A stretch of 64,000 nt of DNA from Ariolimax columbianus. Taxonomy: Eukaryota; Mollusca; Gastropoda; Stylommatophora; Arionidae. Location of the stretch: contig JAVGWX010000005.1 in the NCBI GenBank assembly GCA_036924085.1, positions 93,441,764-93,505,763 on the forward strand. Direction: 5' to 3'. The position numbers were made by a program, and so were the translations under genes. The notes under the pieces were generated by a model. It saw only the letters and a list, made by a program, of their open reading frames with translations, was not told the DNA's origin and searched no databases. Of this stretch, positions 1 to 11,419 are shown piece after piece. How positions within the stretch are numbered: position 1 is the stretch's first letter; each line of letters begins with the position of its first letter.

Positions 1-612
1 GGTCCCGGGATCCATACAGGGGATTTCCATCATTAAATAGAAATGGTAAAGGTAAGCCCATAGCAGACACTGCCAACAGGGATGCAGTGTTAGAGACTTT
101 TGATTGTACCCAGTTTCAGCTTTCTGGAGTGGTGGTGTGACCAGTTCCATGATGTTGTTCCTTTCCACACCGAGAAATATCTTTGTTAGTTTGGCCAATT
201 CTGCAGAAGGAAAGAAGATCGGCTACCACAGCAGTCATGGAAAGAAAGAGTCAAGGATCCAATCCTTCAGGACGTTTACAGGGATGACAATATAACAGTC
301 TGTAAGTATAAGGATTGGGCAAGAGAAAGACGGTGGATAGAATATTATGTTGTTCTTTCTGGCAAACCTCTACACCCCAGGGTAGAAGTAGAGCAACTAA
401 ATAAGGTAGAAGACTCTACACACAAGGTAGAAGAATCATGACTAAATAAGGTAGAAGACTCTACACTCTAGGGTAAAAGAGCAGCAACTTAGTAAGTGAT
501 GTTGAGGAAACTGGAAATTGGCTGCAAAAGAACAAACATCTCAGCAGCTCAACAACAGCAACAACAGTACCAACACCAAGAACAAAACGATATGTAGTCC
601 TTCAAGGCTTAC

Positions 613-778
613 CTGGTCTGCTATATTGCCTTCCTTAATGAGGGAGTTGAGGGCAAAGAGTTTCTTCAAGGCCTCTTGCTGCTTTAGAAGCACTTGGAGA
701 TGGTCCGGGTTGTGACGGAGGTAGCACTGTAATATGAGGCTGTACTGGGTACTGACTGCGGAGTTGTGGGTCTCAGAT
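613..778 (-). CDS. PIK3CB: PI3K p110 exon 15 (residues 645-700, helical-to-kinase linker)
   Basis: A 166-nt exon with acceptor TGTCAG and donor CAG|GTAAGC, ending in phase 0. It encodes SETHNSAVS followed by a helix with LQVLLKQQEALKKL and LNSLIKEGN, matching the end of the p110-beta helical domain (SE-H--AVS...EAL-KLK-LNSLIK). The exons encoding the kinase domain, roughly 370 more residues in this family, must lie left of position 1. Confidence 0.92.
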
Positions 779-871
779 CTGACATGAATGAAAATATTGA
801 GGGCATTGTCCAGTAATTTGGTACTTTAAGAAGCTAGCAACTCCACATGTGTTATCAAGTCCCTTCCACAC

Positions 872-1008
872 TAACATTCTTTCCCTAACAGTAAGTCAGG
901 TACCAATTTTCAGCTGAGTAGACTGAAGTATGTTTTGACCAGGGTTTAAATCCATTACCTTTGCCTTGAGAAGCCAGTGCTCTAACCAATGTGCAACTAA
1001 GATAGATA
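872..1008 (-). mobile_element. tRNA-headed SINE, family E
   Basis: On the minus strand: ATTGGTTAGAGCACTGGC (A box region), GGATTTAAACCC (B box) and AAAATTGGTACCTGACTTAC. It lies just upstream of the p110 exon 15 acceptor, within 100 bp. Confidence 0.65.
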
Positions 1009-1022
1009 ATCATAACGATTCA

Positions 1023-1205
1023 CCTCATATCTTCAAGTGAAACATAGGGTCACCACTACAAATGGCCTATTTACAGTAAGCCTGATACAGAACATTTGCA
1101 TTGCAGTATCAATTATAATGGTTCTACATAATGAGGTCGTTAGCCCTATGCTGAATCCTCTTTAGTCCCTATTTACGACATGCTTGGAAAGTTAGTGGTC
1201 TTATT
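1023..1205 (+). repeat. Dispersed repeat F
   Basis: Blocks GAAACATAGGGTCACCACTAC, TACATAATGAGGTCGTTAG and ACGACATGCTTGGAAAGTTAG. Related copies lie at 54290-54445, 58665-58760, 59885-60070 and 62085-62270. Confidence 0.7.
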
Positions 1206-1209
1206 AGCA

Positions 1210-1285
1210 GCACAAGGCCGAATGGTTTCGAGACCTGCCTGCCGACAAGGAGAGCAGTGATTCGAATCCCGTTATTGGCATATGT
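1210..1285 (+). mobile_element. tRNA-like SINE head
   Basis: A box-like GGCCGAATGGTTTCGAGACC and B box GATTCGAATCC with about 35 bp between them. A core-like ATGCTGAAGTCAGATGTGCTG at 1616-1640 may belong to the same or another copy. Confidence 0.4.
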
Positions 1286-1466
1286 TGTTTTTCTGTTGGG
1301 GGTGAATTAACAAAAATAGCTAGCACACGACGTGTCGATAGCGCTGGCAAAGTGGCATGTAGTTCTCAGCCTAAAAAACACCTTGACTACCCCAGCAATG
1401 GGAAAAAGTCGTATTGACAGTTTTTTTTTTAAATTTAAATTATTAATTCCAACCTGAGTACAGGAG

Positions 1467-1516
1467 AATGTCGAAGGGGAGAATGTCGAAGGGGAGAATG
1501 TCGAAGGGGAGAATGT
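1467..1516 (+). repeat. 15-bp tandem repeat
   Basis: Three perfect units of GAGAATGTCGAAGGG and a partial fourth. Confidence 0.85.
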
Positions 1517-1759
1517 TGAGTGGTTAGTCGCACAGCTCACTACCAAAACTTGCAGTGTTTTAATTTTTAGAGAGCAAGTCATATCCCTTTGGGAAGTTAA
1601 TCCATATATAAAATACATGCTGAAGTCAGATGTGCTGTGCCATTAGGTACAAACACTGTACCAGCACACTACGTTAACAAAAAGTTTTAATGAAAAAAAA
1701 AGAAAAACTTTTTTTACAAAAAAGTTGCAAATTAAAAATTCTGTGTACCACTTGAGTGA

Positions 1760-2452
<693 letters not shown>

Positions 2453-3094
2453 CTAAATGTCAAAATCCTGGTATTTAATCAGGCACATGTGTCTGATGTC
2501 AGGCAGTCAAATGTTAAGTAAACTTATTTCGCTCTTTTTCCTTGGTGTACCATGTTGAAAACAGGGTCTCCTTCAGGCTCTGTCCACCTCAATCTTGGGT
2601 GCAGGGCAAAGGTTGTAGAGTCATCAGGCCGTCACTCTATGTGTCCGGCATGCGCAACACACGATCTGCCCATTCATATTTTCATGTCAGTGAAACAACT
2701 ATGATGCCAGTAAAGAAAGTTTGATGTCTAATTTTTACATTGTGGATTTGGTCCTGAAGAGTGATTATCAATGTTCTTCGCTCCATCGCTCGTTGAACAA
2801 TGGGTATCTATCTGTATATACCATGGCTGGAGAAATCACGCTGTTGAAGGAGTGAACTTTAGCAATGCTGTCATTTTGCATTTATTGCAGTATGGTTTTG
2901 ATACAGTTGAAGTTGAGCCAGTTTGCTGTTATCTTTTGTTTAGATCTCATGGTTTATTGAATGGGAGTTCATGATCTCCTGGCCCAAGTAGATATACGAA
3001 TTTACATTTTATATGGGACAATGTTTAAAATGCATTTCTCCTTTTGGGTAGAGAGTGTTGAGCATGAACTGAGTTTTCTTTCTCTATTTTGTCA

Positions 3095-3420
3095 ATTTCC
3101 ATCAAGGTGGAGTACCTCCCCAGTACCATCATGATTTAAATGCTCATCTTACTGAAAATTTGCAAAACAGATTAATTGGGCAAAGAGGTACCATTGAATA
3201 TACCCCTAGTTCACCAGACCTCACACCATTGGATTTTTTTCTTATGGGGATACCTTAAATGTATTTATCCAAAACTGGCAACAATTGATGAACTAAAACC
3301 AATCATTGAAAGAGAATCCACTCACATTTCAAATAAACTGTTTCCTGATGTTTGCAACTCTGTAACATGGCATCATTAGTGTCTGGACCAGAATGGCTAC
3401 CAGTTTGAACAGAAGCGATA
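3095..3420 (+). mobile_element. mariner/IS630-type transposase C-terminus
   Basis: Encodes GGVPPQYHHDLNAHL, then a YTPSSPDLTPLDFFLWGYLK block holding the third catalytic Asp, then LFPDVCNSV. The SPDLTPLDFFLWG signature is typical of mariner-like transposases. The N-terminus and first catalytic Asp are absent. Confidence 0.82.
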
Positions 3421-3454
3421 GACTAAAATAATTACACATGTTGCTCTTTCATTT

Positions 3455-3801
3455 CTTCTTCTTCTTCTTCTTCGTTCTCAATCTCCCGCTACCAAACCCT
3501 GAAAGGGCTTAAGTAGCAGAATGTAGTCCAGAGAACGGAATGCGTTGTGTTGTAGTTTACAGCTTGACTGCGATATTTGCACCTTTTGGTCCAACACATC
3601 CGACTTCAGCAAGCATTTTTGGAGTACCAGGTTAGCATTCCCTCTTCGATCCCTTCTCCTTAGCCAGTCTGCCCTGCTGCAGCCTGTTATCCAGGATCAC
3701 CGCGTGGAGGTGTAGAAGGGTCTTGGCAACTCTGGTTCGCTAGCAGTCAGCTGTGGGTCGCTGACCACTGCAGCTCATGCGCTGCTCAGTGTCTTGATCC
3801 C
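3455..3801 (-). mobile_element. SINE A, full length, with target-site duplication
   Basis: A 347-bp element in minus orientation. Its 3' end is a (GAA)n tail preceded by a GAGAACGAAG stretch, and its 5' end is GGGATCAAGACACTGAGCAG. Perfect 12-bp duplications GCTCTTTCATTT flank it at 3443-3454 and 3802-3813. It sits just after a mariner transposase fragment, in the intron between p110 exons 14 and 13. Confidence 0.9.
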
Positions 3802-4104
3802 GCTCTTTCATTTAAATTACAAATTTGGATTACTTTAATTTTAAACTGTATTAATAAATAATGCATTTACATTTTTTGAAACACTTTGAATCAATACTGA
3901 AAGTTGTACAATCAAGTATATTGATACTGAAAGTTGCACAATAAAATTTACTGATATTACAAGTTGCACAAATAAAAAAATACTGAAAATTGCTGGATAG
4001 TTATGTGAAAATATCCAAAATGCTTTCAATAATAGTAACATCAGAGGCACATATGAAGGGATAAAGAAAGCCATCGGCCCAAGTAAAAAAGAGTGCACCT
4101 CTAA

Positions 4105-4835
4105 AAGCTTTATCTGTGGAGATCATCACTAATAAGAGGAAGCAGTTGGACAGATGGGTAGAGCACTATCTTGAACTCTACTTGAGCGAGACAGAGCTAA
4201 TAGAGGAAGCTCTCAATGCCATGCCAACTTTTGACCATCTGGACTCACTACCAACCATGGCAGAATTTCTTCTTCTTCTTCGTTCGTTCTCAATCTCCCG
4301 CTACCAAACCCTGAAAGGGCTTAAGTAGCAGAATGTAGTCCAGAGAATGGAATGCGTTGTGTCGTAGTTTACAGCTTGACTGCGATATTTGCACCTTTCA
4401 GTCCAACACATCCGACTTCAGCAAGCATTTTTTGAGTACTGGGTTAGCATTCCCTCTTCGATCCCTTCTCCTTAGCCAGTCTGCCCTGCTGTAGCCTGTT
4501 ATCCAGGATCACCGCGTGCAGGTGTAGAAGGGTTTTGGCAGCTCTGGTTCGCTGGACCTGACGCTAGCAATCAGCTATGAGTCGCTGACCACTGCAGCTC
4601 ATGCGCGGCTCAGCGTCTTGATCCCTGGCAGAATTTAAGTGTGCTATTACTGGCCTTGGTTCTAGCAAGGCTCCAGGAAAGAATGGAATTACAACTGAGG
4701 TCATCAGGAGTGAAAAAGACATACTTGCCCCACAGATCCACCAGTTGATTAAATTATGCTGGCATGAAGAACAGGTCCCGCTGGATTTAAAAGATTCGAG
4801 CATTATAACATTACACAAGAACAAATGGTAAGCTA
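4105..4835 (+). mobile_element. LINE fragment, pre-RT/RT N-terminal region
   Basis: Decoded around the nested SINE A: KRKQLDRWVEHYLELYLSE, then the loop PTMAEF, then GLGSSKAPGKNGIT and a segment ending TLHKNKW. This KAPGKDGI-like motif is the first conserved block of non-LTR reverse transcriptases. It ends 50 bp before p110 exon 13, on the opposite strand. Confidence 0.8.
4269..4625 (-). mobile_element. SINE A inserted in a LINE reverse-transcriptase frame
   Basis: A 357-bp minus-orientation copy with a (GAA)n tail. Perfect 11-bp duplications TGGCAGAATTT lie at 4258-4268 and 4626-4636. Removing the element and one duplicate rejoins the host LINE frame (TMAEF directly followed by KCAITGL). 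Confidence 0.92.
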
Positions 4836-4883
4836 ACAGTATATAACTGACTTTGAAAAGTTAAGTCTAACTGATGCCACTCA

Positions 4884-5063
<180 letters not shown>

Positions 5064-5184
5064 TCAACTTTCAAAATTATTTGTAATCATTTTATATACT
5101 TGTACAAAATTAAAAAATGGTACAGTTAGTCATGTGTTCAAATCAAATGTGTTACCAAACATTATACTCAAAGGAGTAGTCCTC

Positions 5185-5330
5185 GAAATAAGAAAGAAAG
5201 ATCCAGGATGTGTTGGGCAGATAATGTTCAGAATTGGACAGGATATACCTCTAATGAGACAGCAACACTTGCAATAAACAGTCAGAGGTGACACACAAAC
5301 ATTTCATGATATAGTAAAATGTGATGCCTC
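5185..5330 (+). mobile_element. LINE C-terminal scrap
   Basis: The stretch encodes a degraded RSRMCWADNVQNWTGY, which resembles the RGRPR-x-W-x-DN-x-x-WTG end of many LINE ORF2 proteins. It lies in the short intron between p110 exons 13 and 12. Confidence 0.5.
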
Positions 5331-5348
5331 AAAGAGTCTCCTAGGTTA

Positions 5349-5455
5349 TGGGAGAGGAGGAGAAGGAGGAGGAGGAAGAGGAAGAAGAAGAAGGAAGAAA
5401 GAAGAAAAGATGAAGAAGAAAGAAAAGAAAAAGAAGGAGAAAAAGAAGGAAACAA
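5349..5455 (+). repeat. Polypurine GA-rich tract
   Basis: About 107 bp with almost only G and A on the plus strand (a single T near 5410), from GGAGAGGAGGAGAAGG to GAAGGAAAC. On the p110 transcript strand it is polypyrimidine, in the intron between exons 13 and 12. Confidence 0.92.
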
Positions 5456-5612
5456 AAATGAGAACTTGACATGTTTTATTCATGAATTCTATCATTTATT
5501 TGCAGTAATCAAAGGCAGATCCTGAGAATTTTGTAAACTTTCTCATTTATATTTGCAACATTTTCTTGCATTATTTTAAAATGTGCTAAAAAAGCTGAAG
5601 AGCTATAAATAC

Positions 5613-5798
5613 CTTGGCAACCTCAATGTAACTGTACCACTTGACAGACTGAAGTACTTTGGCTAGGTTTTGGGGAAATCTCTGGCTAACCTCATATCTT
5701 AGCAACCAGATCAGATCTTTGTCTTGCTCAAATAGCTGCTCTGACTGGTACAGAGCTTGGGTCAATTGTTCAAGGTGAGACTTGCTGACTTTCATGTT
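5613..5798 (-). CDS. PIK3CB: PI3K p110 exon 12 (residues 494-555, helical domain)
   Basis: A 186-nt phase-0 exon with acceptor GAATAG and donor AAG|GTATTT. It opens the helical (PIK accessory) domain. The E-Q-D-K-D-L-I-W motif holds Glu517, aligned with the glutamate of human p110-alpha (545) that contacts the p85 nSH2 domain. Three residues upstream is Gln, as in p110-beta, rather than the alpha Glu542. Then follow FPQNLAKVL and SVKWYSYIEVAK, typical of the first helical repeats. Confidence 0.94.
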
Positions 5799-6840
5799 CT
5801 ATTCAAGAGAAATTATCAAATTGACAACAGGAGACATTTACTGACATCCGAATAAATAACTGTGACAGATCCACCCACGGGGTACACCAGACAGGACACA
5901 CCAAAATAGCATACAATAGTTTGAGAACCGAAAAAGTAGTAGAGAGGTTGTTTTTTTCCTTAGTACAGTTTTAGAGCCTTTACCGAAGTGGAAGGTCAAA
6001 CGCCTTTGTCTTAAAGAAATCCTATTCTCCAAAATTACAAAATTACTATCTAGGTCAGAATAAATTAACTTGGTTCAAATCTACCCAGCAACGCGTGGAT
6101 GAGTCATCCCACCAAGTAAGCGCAGTTTGACATCTGGTCAGACATTCAAGTTAGAACAAGGGCTGACCCAGAAAAGTGGGAGATGACATCATGACGGCCA
6201 GTATAGCATCGAATTTTGGTGCCATGTCAGGACTAAAACTCAGTAGTCAGGAGCATTCTGTTAGGAAGTGAGTAATCGAGAGGTAGGTCGGACAAAAACT
6301 TGCTCAGCACAAAGAGCATTAATTCAACATTTACGAATACATGTGTTACAGAAGACAGTCCATACTTTCTCTGTTTGAAAAAATACACAAGTTCCAGTCC
6401 AGAGTAGTTTTCCAGCTTGAAGTCAATGGAAAGCAGTTCATATATCTTCATATAAAAATGTCAATGAAGTCAGCTGAGAAGAGTGATGAGAAACTCGATT
6501 CGGGCCCAAGTCAGGTTCCCAGAGATAAGATTTATCCATATCTACAATCGAGAAGCCCGTTCCAATATTTGTGTTAGAATCATTAGTTTCGTCACCAGAT
6601 TGGAAAAAGATAGAAGGGTTTGAAATTCTGTTTGTACTTAGTGACTTTAGAGAGCGAGACCTGAGGTACTTTAGAATGCACCTGCCATCAGTAGGTACAC
6701 GAAAAGTCTTTATAGTAGGCATTTTAGTTACGTAGCATGGAGAAAAATACTATTTTGATTCCTATAGTGTAAATGTGTTTGTTTATTTATTTTTTTTAAA
6801 TATCTTAAATAAATGTGTCTTTTGTGTGACTAGTATTATG

Positions 6841-7130
6841 GTGAGCGACTGATTAGCGCAGTGATAGAGCACTCACTTTTCATGGCAAGGTTCAACTCCC
6901 ATCACCTGCAGATCCTTTCAACCCAGCTGTAAATTGGTACCTGACTTACGGTTAGGGAAGGAAAAGGCAGGGAAGAAGGGAACTGGCCACCCCACCTCAA
7001 AAGCTAAGGCTTAGTATACTTAAATCTCTAATACTTCATTCCTGACCAGTCTGCTGAAGGACTTCCTTAGTAATATTGTATTTTTCAGTGTGGGAAAGCG
7101 TGTTAGCGTCAGTGTGATATACGCATAATA
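6841..7130 (+). mobile_element. tRNA-headed SINE, family E
   Basis: A box region TTAGCGCAGTGATAGAGC, B box GGTTCAACTCC, then AAATTGGTACCTGACTTACGG and GGAAGGAAAAGG. Other copies at 872-1008 and 29325-29412 share the head and the same downstream block. Confidence 0.68.
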
Positions 7131-7159
7131 GTAATTTGGTCTACATGGCTTAGGATAGG

Positions 7160-8065
7160 ACAGATTGTATAGATGTGTAACAAAACTAGGAAAATATCAA
7201 GGAAAGTGATCATGTGTTATGTATACTTATCTTTACTGTATGGCGTAGAGACATGGATATTGAACAAATGGTTGAAGAAGAGAATTGATGCCTTTGAAAT
7301 GTTGATATATAGAAGAATGTGGTGCACCTGGGGGACTCAGTGGTCTCAAGGTAAGGTGTTCGTCTCGGGTGCTGGAGGTCGCTGGTTCAAATCATGGTGG
7401 AGACTAGATTTTTTTCATGTGTATCTTCTGGTAAAAATTCCCCTGATCTCTGGGTAGCAAGATCGGACTCCCCTGTTCGGTGTTGAGCACGTTAAAGCTC
7501 CCTTGGCAGTTAGAAACAGAAAAGAGTAGGCTTAACAGCCACTGCCCGAATACAATTTTAAAATTCTAGTTAAAATTCTACCCAAAATTATTTGTCAGGC
7601 GGTTTAGTTAGAGCAGCATAGATGGTGCCAAACTGGCTGTGGGTCTACTTAGCTTTAGTATTTGAGTCTATTAAGATGGATTCGCACATTGGTTAACCAC
7701 CCTCCAAGAAACTGGTTGTATGCAGAGTCTTCTAAACCAGTATAAAAGAAGTTAAGTAAGTTAAGTTATCTCGTGGAAAGACAGAAAAACAAGGAAGTCT
7801 TGGTGAAATCAAAAGTGCAAAGAGAATTAATTAACGAAATCAGAGTTAAGATATTTTAGTCATAAGAAAATTATGCTGCAAATTATATTGGAAGAAAAAT
7901 GTTATTGATGGTAAATATGACAGAGAAACACTGTTATAAGTGGGAGAAAATGATCAAATAATGGACAGGGAAAAGCCTGTCAGATTTTACTATTAAGACA
8001 AGAGACAGAAGACTTTGGAGATCCACTGCAGAGAATCATTGTTGTGGATATGACACTTGAACTTA
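7160..8065 (+). mobile_element. LINE 3' portion (RT thumb and C-terminus), interrupted
   Basis: The first part encodes YVYLSLLYGVETWILNK, a standard post-palm motif of LINE reverse transcriptases. After a tRNA-type SINE it resumes with ISWKDRKTRKSW and a C-terminal tail that matches the remnant at 21190-21810 (GDPLQ near the end). Confidence 0.72.
7322..7767 (+). mobile_element. tRNA-headed SINE of another family, inserted in a LINE
   Basis: Head with GACTCAGTGGTCTCAAGG and B box GGTTCAAATCA, then a body of about 350 bp with CCCTTGGCAGTTAGAAACAG, ending in a GTTAAG repeat. The host LINE reading stops at RRMW and resumes at ISWKDRKT immediately after. A related body piece lies near 27240-27320. 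Confidence 0.7.
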
Positions 8066-8094
8066 ACTTTTACACTCTGTCCATTAGGGATAGA

Positions 8095-8295
8095 TAAAAA
8101 TGTGGTGGGCTGGTGAGAATGGGGTGAGGAGAGAGGTGAAGCAGCTAGTTGCACGAATCACAATCCAAATGCTGGGTTCAGATTCTTGAAACAGCAAGGT
8201 CGTAATTGGAAGCAAACCCATTTTTAAAATGTGTGCAGAAGTTAGATACACTGGTAGGTACAAAACACAGTACAACACACACAACCCTAGGAAAA
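8095..8295 (+). mobile_element. Diverged tRNA-type SINE sharing the core
   Basis: Has a B-box-like GGTTCAGATTC at 8178, a GAAACAGCAAGGTCG block and the core TGTGCAGAAGTTAGATACACTG, ending ACACACAACCCTAGG. The same architecture as SINE B but well diverged. Confidence 0.6.
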
Positions 8296-8329
8296 AATGA
8301 CAAATGGAGAGAAAACAAAGGGGTGGATA

Positions 8330-8812
8330 AATTATTTCATCGCTTTCAGACTGTAGCCGTTAGTGATGAATAAACTGCTTCATCACTTTTAGACTCTAGG
8401 TGTTAGTGATGGATAAACTGTTTCATCACTTTTAGACTCTAGGTGTTAGTGATGGATAAACTGTTTCATCACTTTTAGACTCTAGGTGTTAGTGATGGAT
8501 AAACTGCTTCATCACTTTTAGACTCTAGGTGTTAGTGATGGATAAACTGTTTCATCACTTTCAGACTGTAGCCGTTAGTGATGGATAAACTGTTTCATCA
8601 CCTTCAGACTGTAGCCGTTAGTGATGGTTAAACTGTTTCATCACTTTCATACTGCAGTCATTAGTGATAAACTGTTTCATCACTTTCAGACTCTAGCCAT
8701 TAGTGATTGATAAACTGTTTCATCACTTTCAGACTGCAGTCGTTAGTGATAAACTGTTTCATCACTTTCAGACTGCAGCCATTAGTAATAGATAAACTGC
8801 TACATTACTTCT
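8330..8812. repeat. Minisatellite with unit of about 43 bp
   Basis: About eleven tandem units of GATAAACTGTTTCATCACTTT followed by AGACTCTAGGTGTTAGTGATG, some shortened to 38 bp. Each unit carries CATCAC and GTGATG, an inverted pair that could pair across about 20 nt. The array lies in the longest p110 intron. Confidence 0.92.
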
Positions 8813-8959
8813 ATTTGGGATTTGTTTTCTGAGTTGTTAATGGCAGGACCTTGTGTTTGACAATGTGAGAATAGGACCACTGCCACACAGAGTATTTTGT
8901 AAAAGGTAACTTATAGTGCTGTCCATCTACACTAAGCTAGGAGCGAAGATTAATCAGTG

Positions 8960-9535
8960 TCAGGTGAAATATACTGATCAAGGTGGGAGCAAAGGGTAAT
9001 AAGGGCCAGGTGAAACATTCTGATTAAGGTAGGATCAAAGAGTAATAAGGGCCAGGTGAAACATTCTGATTAAGGTAGGATGAAAGAGTAATAAGGACCA
9101 GGTGAAACATTCTGATTAAGGTAGGATCAAAGAGTAATAAGGGCCAGGTGAAACATTCTGATTAAGGTAGGATCAAAGAGTAATAAGGGCCAGGTGAAAC
9201 ATTCTGATTAAGGTAGGATCAAAGAGTAATAAGGACCAGGTGAAACATTCTGATTAAGGTAGGATCAAAGAGTAATAAGGACCAGGTGAAACATTCTGAT
9301 TAAGGTAGGATCAAAGAGTAATAAGGGCCAGGTGAAACATTCTGATTAAGGTAGGATCAAAGAGTAATAAGGACCAGGTGAAACATTCTGATTAAGGTAG
9401 GATCAAAGAGTAATAAGGACCAGGTGAAACATTCTGATTAAGGTAGGATCAAAGAGTAATAAAGACCAGGTGAAACATTCTGATTAAAGTAAGATCAAAG
9501 AGTAATAAGGACCAGGTGAAACATTCTGATCAAGA
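8960..9535. repeat. Minisatellite with 46-bp unit
   Basis: About twelve units of AAGGTAGGATCAAAGAGTAA followed by TAAGGACCAGGTGAAACATTCTGATT, most almost identical. The GACCAGGTGAAACATTCTGAT part is the reverse of the TGATCAATGTGTTTCACCTGA-type end of repeat D, a diverged fragment of which directly follows. Confidence 0.92.
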
Positions 9536-9660
9536 CCCTGCTTCACTTCCAGCAGTGTTTCTGGAAACAATCTATGTCACAGAAGTCTGGCTAATGAAGT
9601 GGAAATCGACTCTGTAGCCCCCAAAGTGGTGAGCTTATCGAAGAACCTTGCATTGCACTA
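9535..9660 (-). repeat. Dispersed repeat D fragment next to the 46-bp array
   Basis: Minus-oriented piece with CTGGAAACAATCT and AGTCTGGCTAATGAAGTGG, the reverse of the GCCAGACTGC...TTTCCAG part of repeat D. It continues directly from the last unit of the tandem array. Confidence 0.6.
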
Positions 9661-9761
9661 CAACTAGGAGAACTCGGGCCCACTTTCTCAAGTATGTCTC
9701 AGGATGTAAGAAGATCAATTGTAACCAGCTACTAAAGAAATGTCATCAAGAGTTTACTCAG

Positions 9762-10085
9762 CGTGGCTTGGCTTCGTTCGTTCTCAATCTCCCGCTACCA
9801 AACCCTGAAAGGGCTTAAGTAGCAGAATGTAGTCCAGAGAACGGAATGCGTTGTCTCGTAGTTTACAGCTTGACTGCGATTTTTGCACCTTTCGGTCCAA
9901 CACATCCGACTTCAGCAAGCATTTTTTTAATACTGGGTTAGCATTCCCTCTTCAATCCCTTCTCCTTAACCAGTCTGCCCTGCTGCAGCCTGTTATCCAG
10001 GATCACCGCGTGGAGGTGTAGAAAGGTCCTGGCAGCTCTGGTTCGCTTTGGGTCGCTGACCACTGCAGCTCAGCGTCTTGATCCC
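9762..10085 (-). mobile_element. SINE A with variant tail
   Basis: A 324-bp minus-orientation copy flanked by 10-bp duplications GTTTACTCAG (9752-9761 and 10086-10095). Its 3' end reads GAACGAAGCCAAGCCACG instead of a GAA repeat, a tail also seen in the copies near 31580 and 54880. Confidence 0.88.
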
Positions 10086-10489
10086 GTTTACTCAGTATGA
10101 GTAGCTTTGAACAAGAACATCTCATCTAGGGAAGATGTTAACTGGAGGGCTCTGCATGTAGGTAATATGTTTTATTGATGAAATACATTTCTTCACGTGG
10201 TATCTTCGCAGCAAAGCTATTTCAAAACAAATATAAGAAATTAACAGATAATGAGATGCTGAGCTGATGAGGTGTCTTTACAGAAGCAGACATAAAACCA
10301 AAAGTTGTAAGAGCTTACAGGTGAGCCCGCACTGCCATCAGGTTCCATGTTCTTAGAAGCACATTCCAGCACCTGGATATGGAAACAGTTTCAAGGTCAT
10401 TAAAGAGTTTTGTTTAATTGGCCTTGCACGAGTATGGCAGTTTCAAGGTCATTGAAGAATGTTGTGTATTAGATTTAGTATGAGTAAGA

Positions 10490-11330
10490 CAGTTTCAAGT
10501 TCTGCACATCAGGATGTCACCTGCAAATGTTAGTATTCGCCCTGTGAACTGCCACCTTTATTGTGTAAATGTTGAACAGCACATGTGAGAGTGGACAACC
10601 TTGTGGCAGTCCATAATCGCATCGACTCTAATGTCCAAGATCCAAAGCAGAATGCAAGACTCATGTCCCTGTGGAGTCCTGAATAGTGGGGATGAGCTGG
10701 AGTATTCTTTCCATTCATCTTTTGAAGTATGTGTCAGAACTTCTGGAAGGTATTATCATTACCCACATCTGCTACAAATTCTTCCAACCTCTGAGTTTTC
10801 GATTCTCTCACTAAGGCTAAAAGGAAATGTGGCTCTGCATTTTATCTCATTCATATCATAAACCCCAAAAACATTCTTAAGCCATCTCTTTCGAGCTTTC
10901 CACCACTCTTTTGACAATTCAGCAAAATAAAACACCACTTTCTCTCAATGAAAAGGTCAATGTGAACATACAGGTGATAAATACTCCAATCTTGGTTACT
11001 GATTCTCACTGCAATCCCCTGTGGTTCGACATCCTTCATTTTACTGGCACTAATGTCTATCCATGTGTGGAGGAAATTCTTGCTTCACGGACATAGGCCC
11101 TGACTTCCGGCCCGCATGGATTACTGTAGAACCTGTATTCTGGGTATTTGATGGTGACACTCTCCTTTAAGCAGGACTCCTGAATCATAAGGATTTCGAA
11201 GACATAGACAAATTTTTGGTGAATGGCTTCACATGGACTAGTGATACAGCAATTCCAATTGACGATTCACACATTTTAAAATTCCAGTCTGTGATTTCCT
11301 TCTGCCTCTTCTCTTCCCAATCCTTTGCTT
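10490..11330 (-). mobile_element. LINE remnant, endonuclease to RT
   Basis: Reading leftward, degraded endonuclease-like sequence (11330-10740) is followed by GLPQGCPLSHVLFNIYT near 10610-10560, the RT block that precedes the catalytic YADD region; a WHPDV replaces the catalytic site in the sequence that follows. Stops and frameshifts are numerous. Confidence 0.6.
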
Positions 11331-11419
11331 TCTCTATCTCATCTAGCCTCTCCTTACTCTCTTACTGCATCCATTTTTTTTGATGATATTGACAGTATGA
11401 TTAACACAATTTCAAGGTC

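Noticed and set aside
6233..6722. Two overlapping minus-strand ORFs (72 and 94 codons)
   Set aside because: No recognisable domain, no splice context, and located within a p110 intron; probably chance.
8330..9535. Possible CRISPR array
   Set aside because: Units are contiguous tandem repeats without unique spacers, and the genome is eukaryotic.
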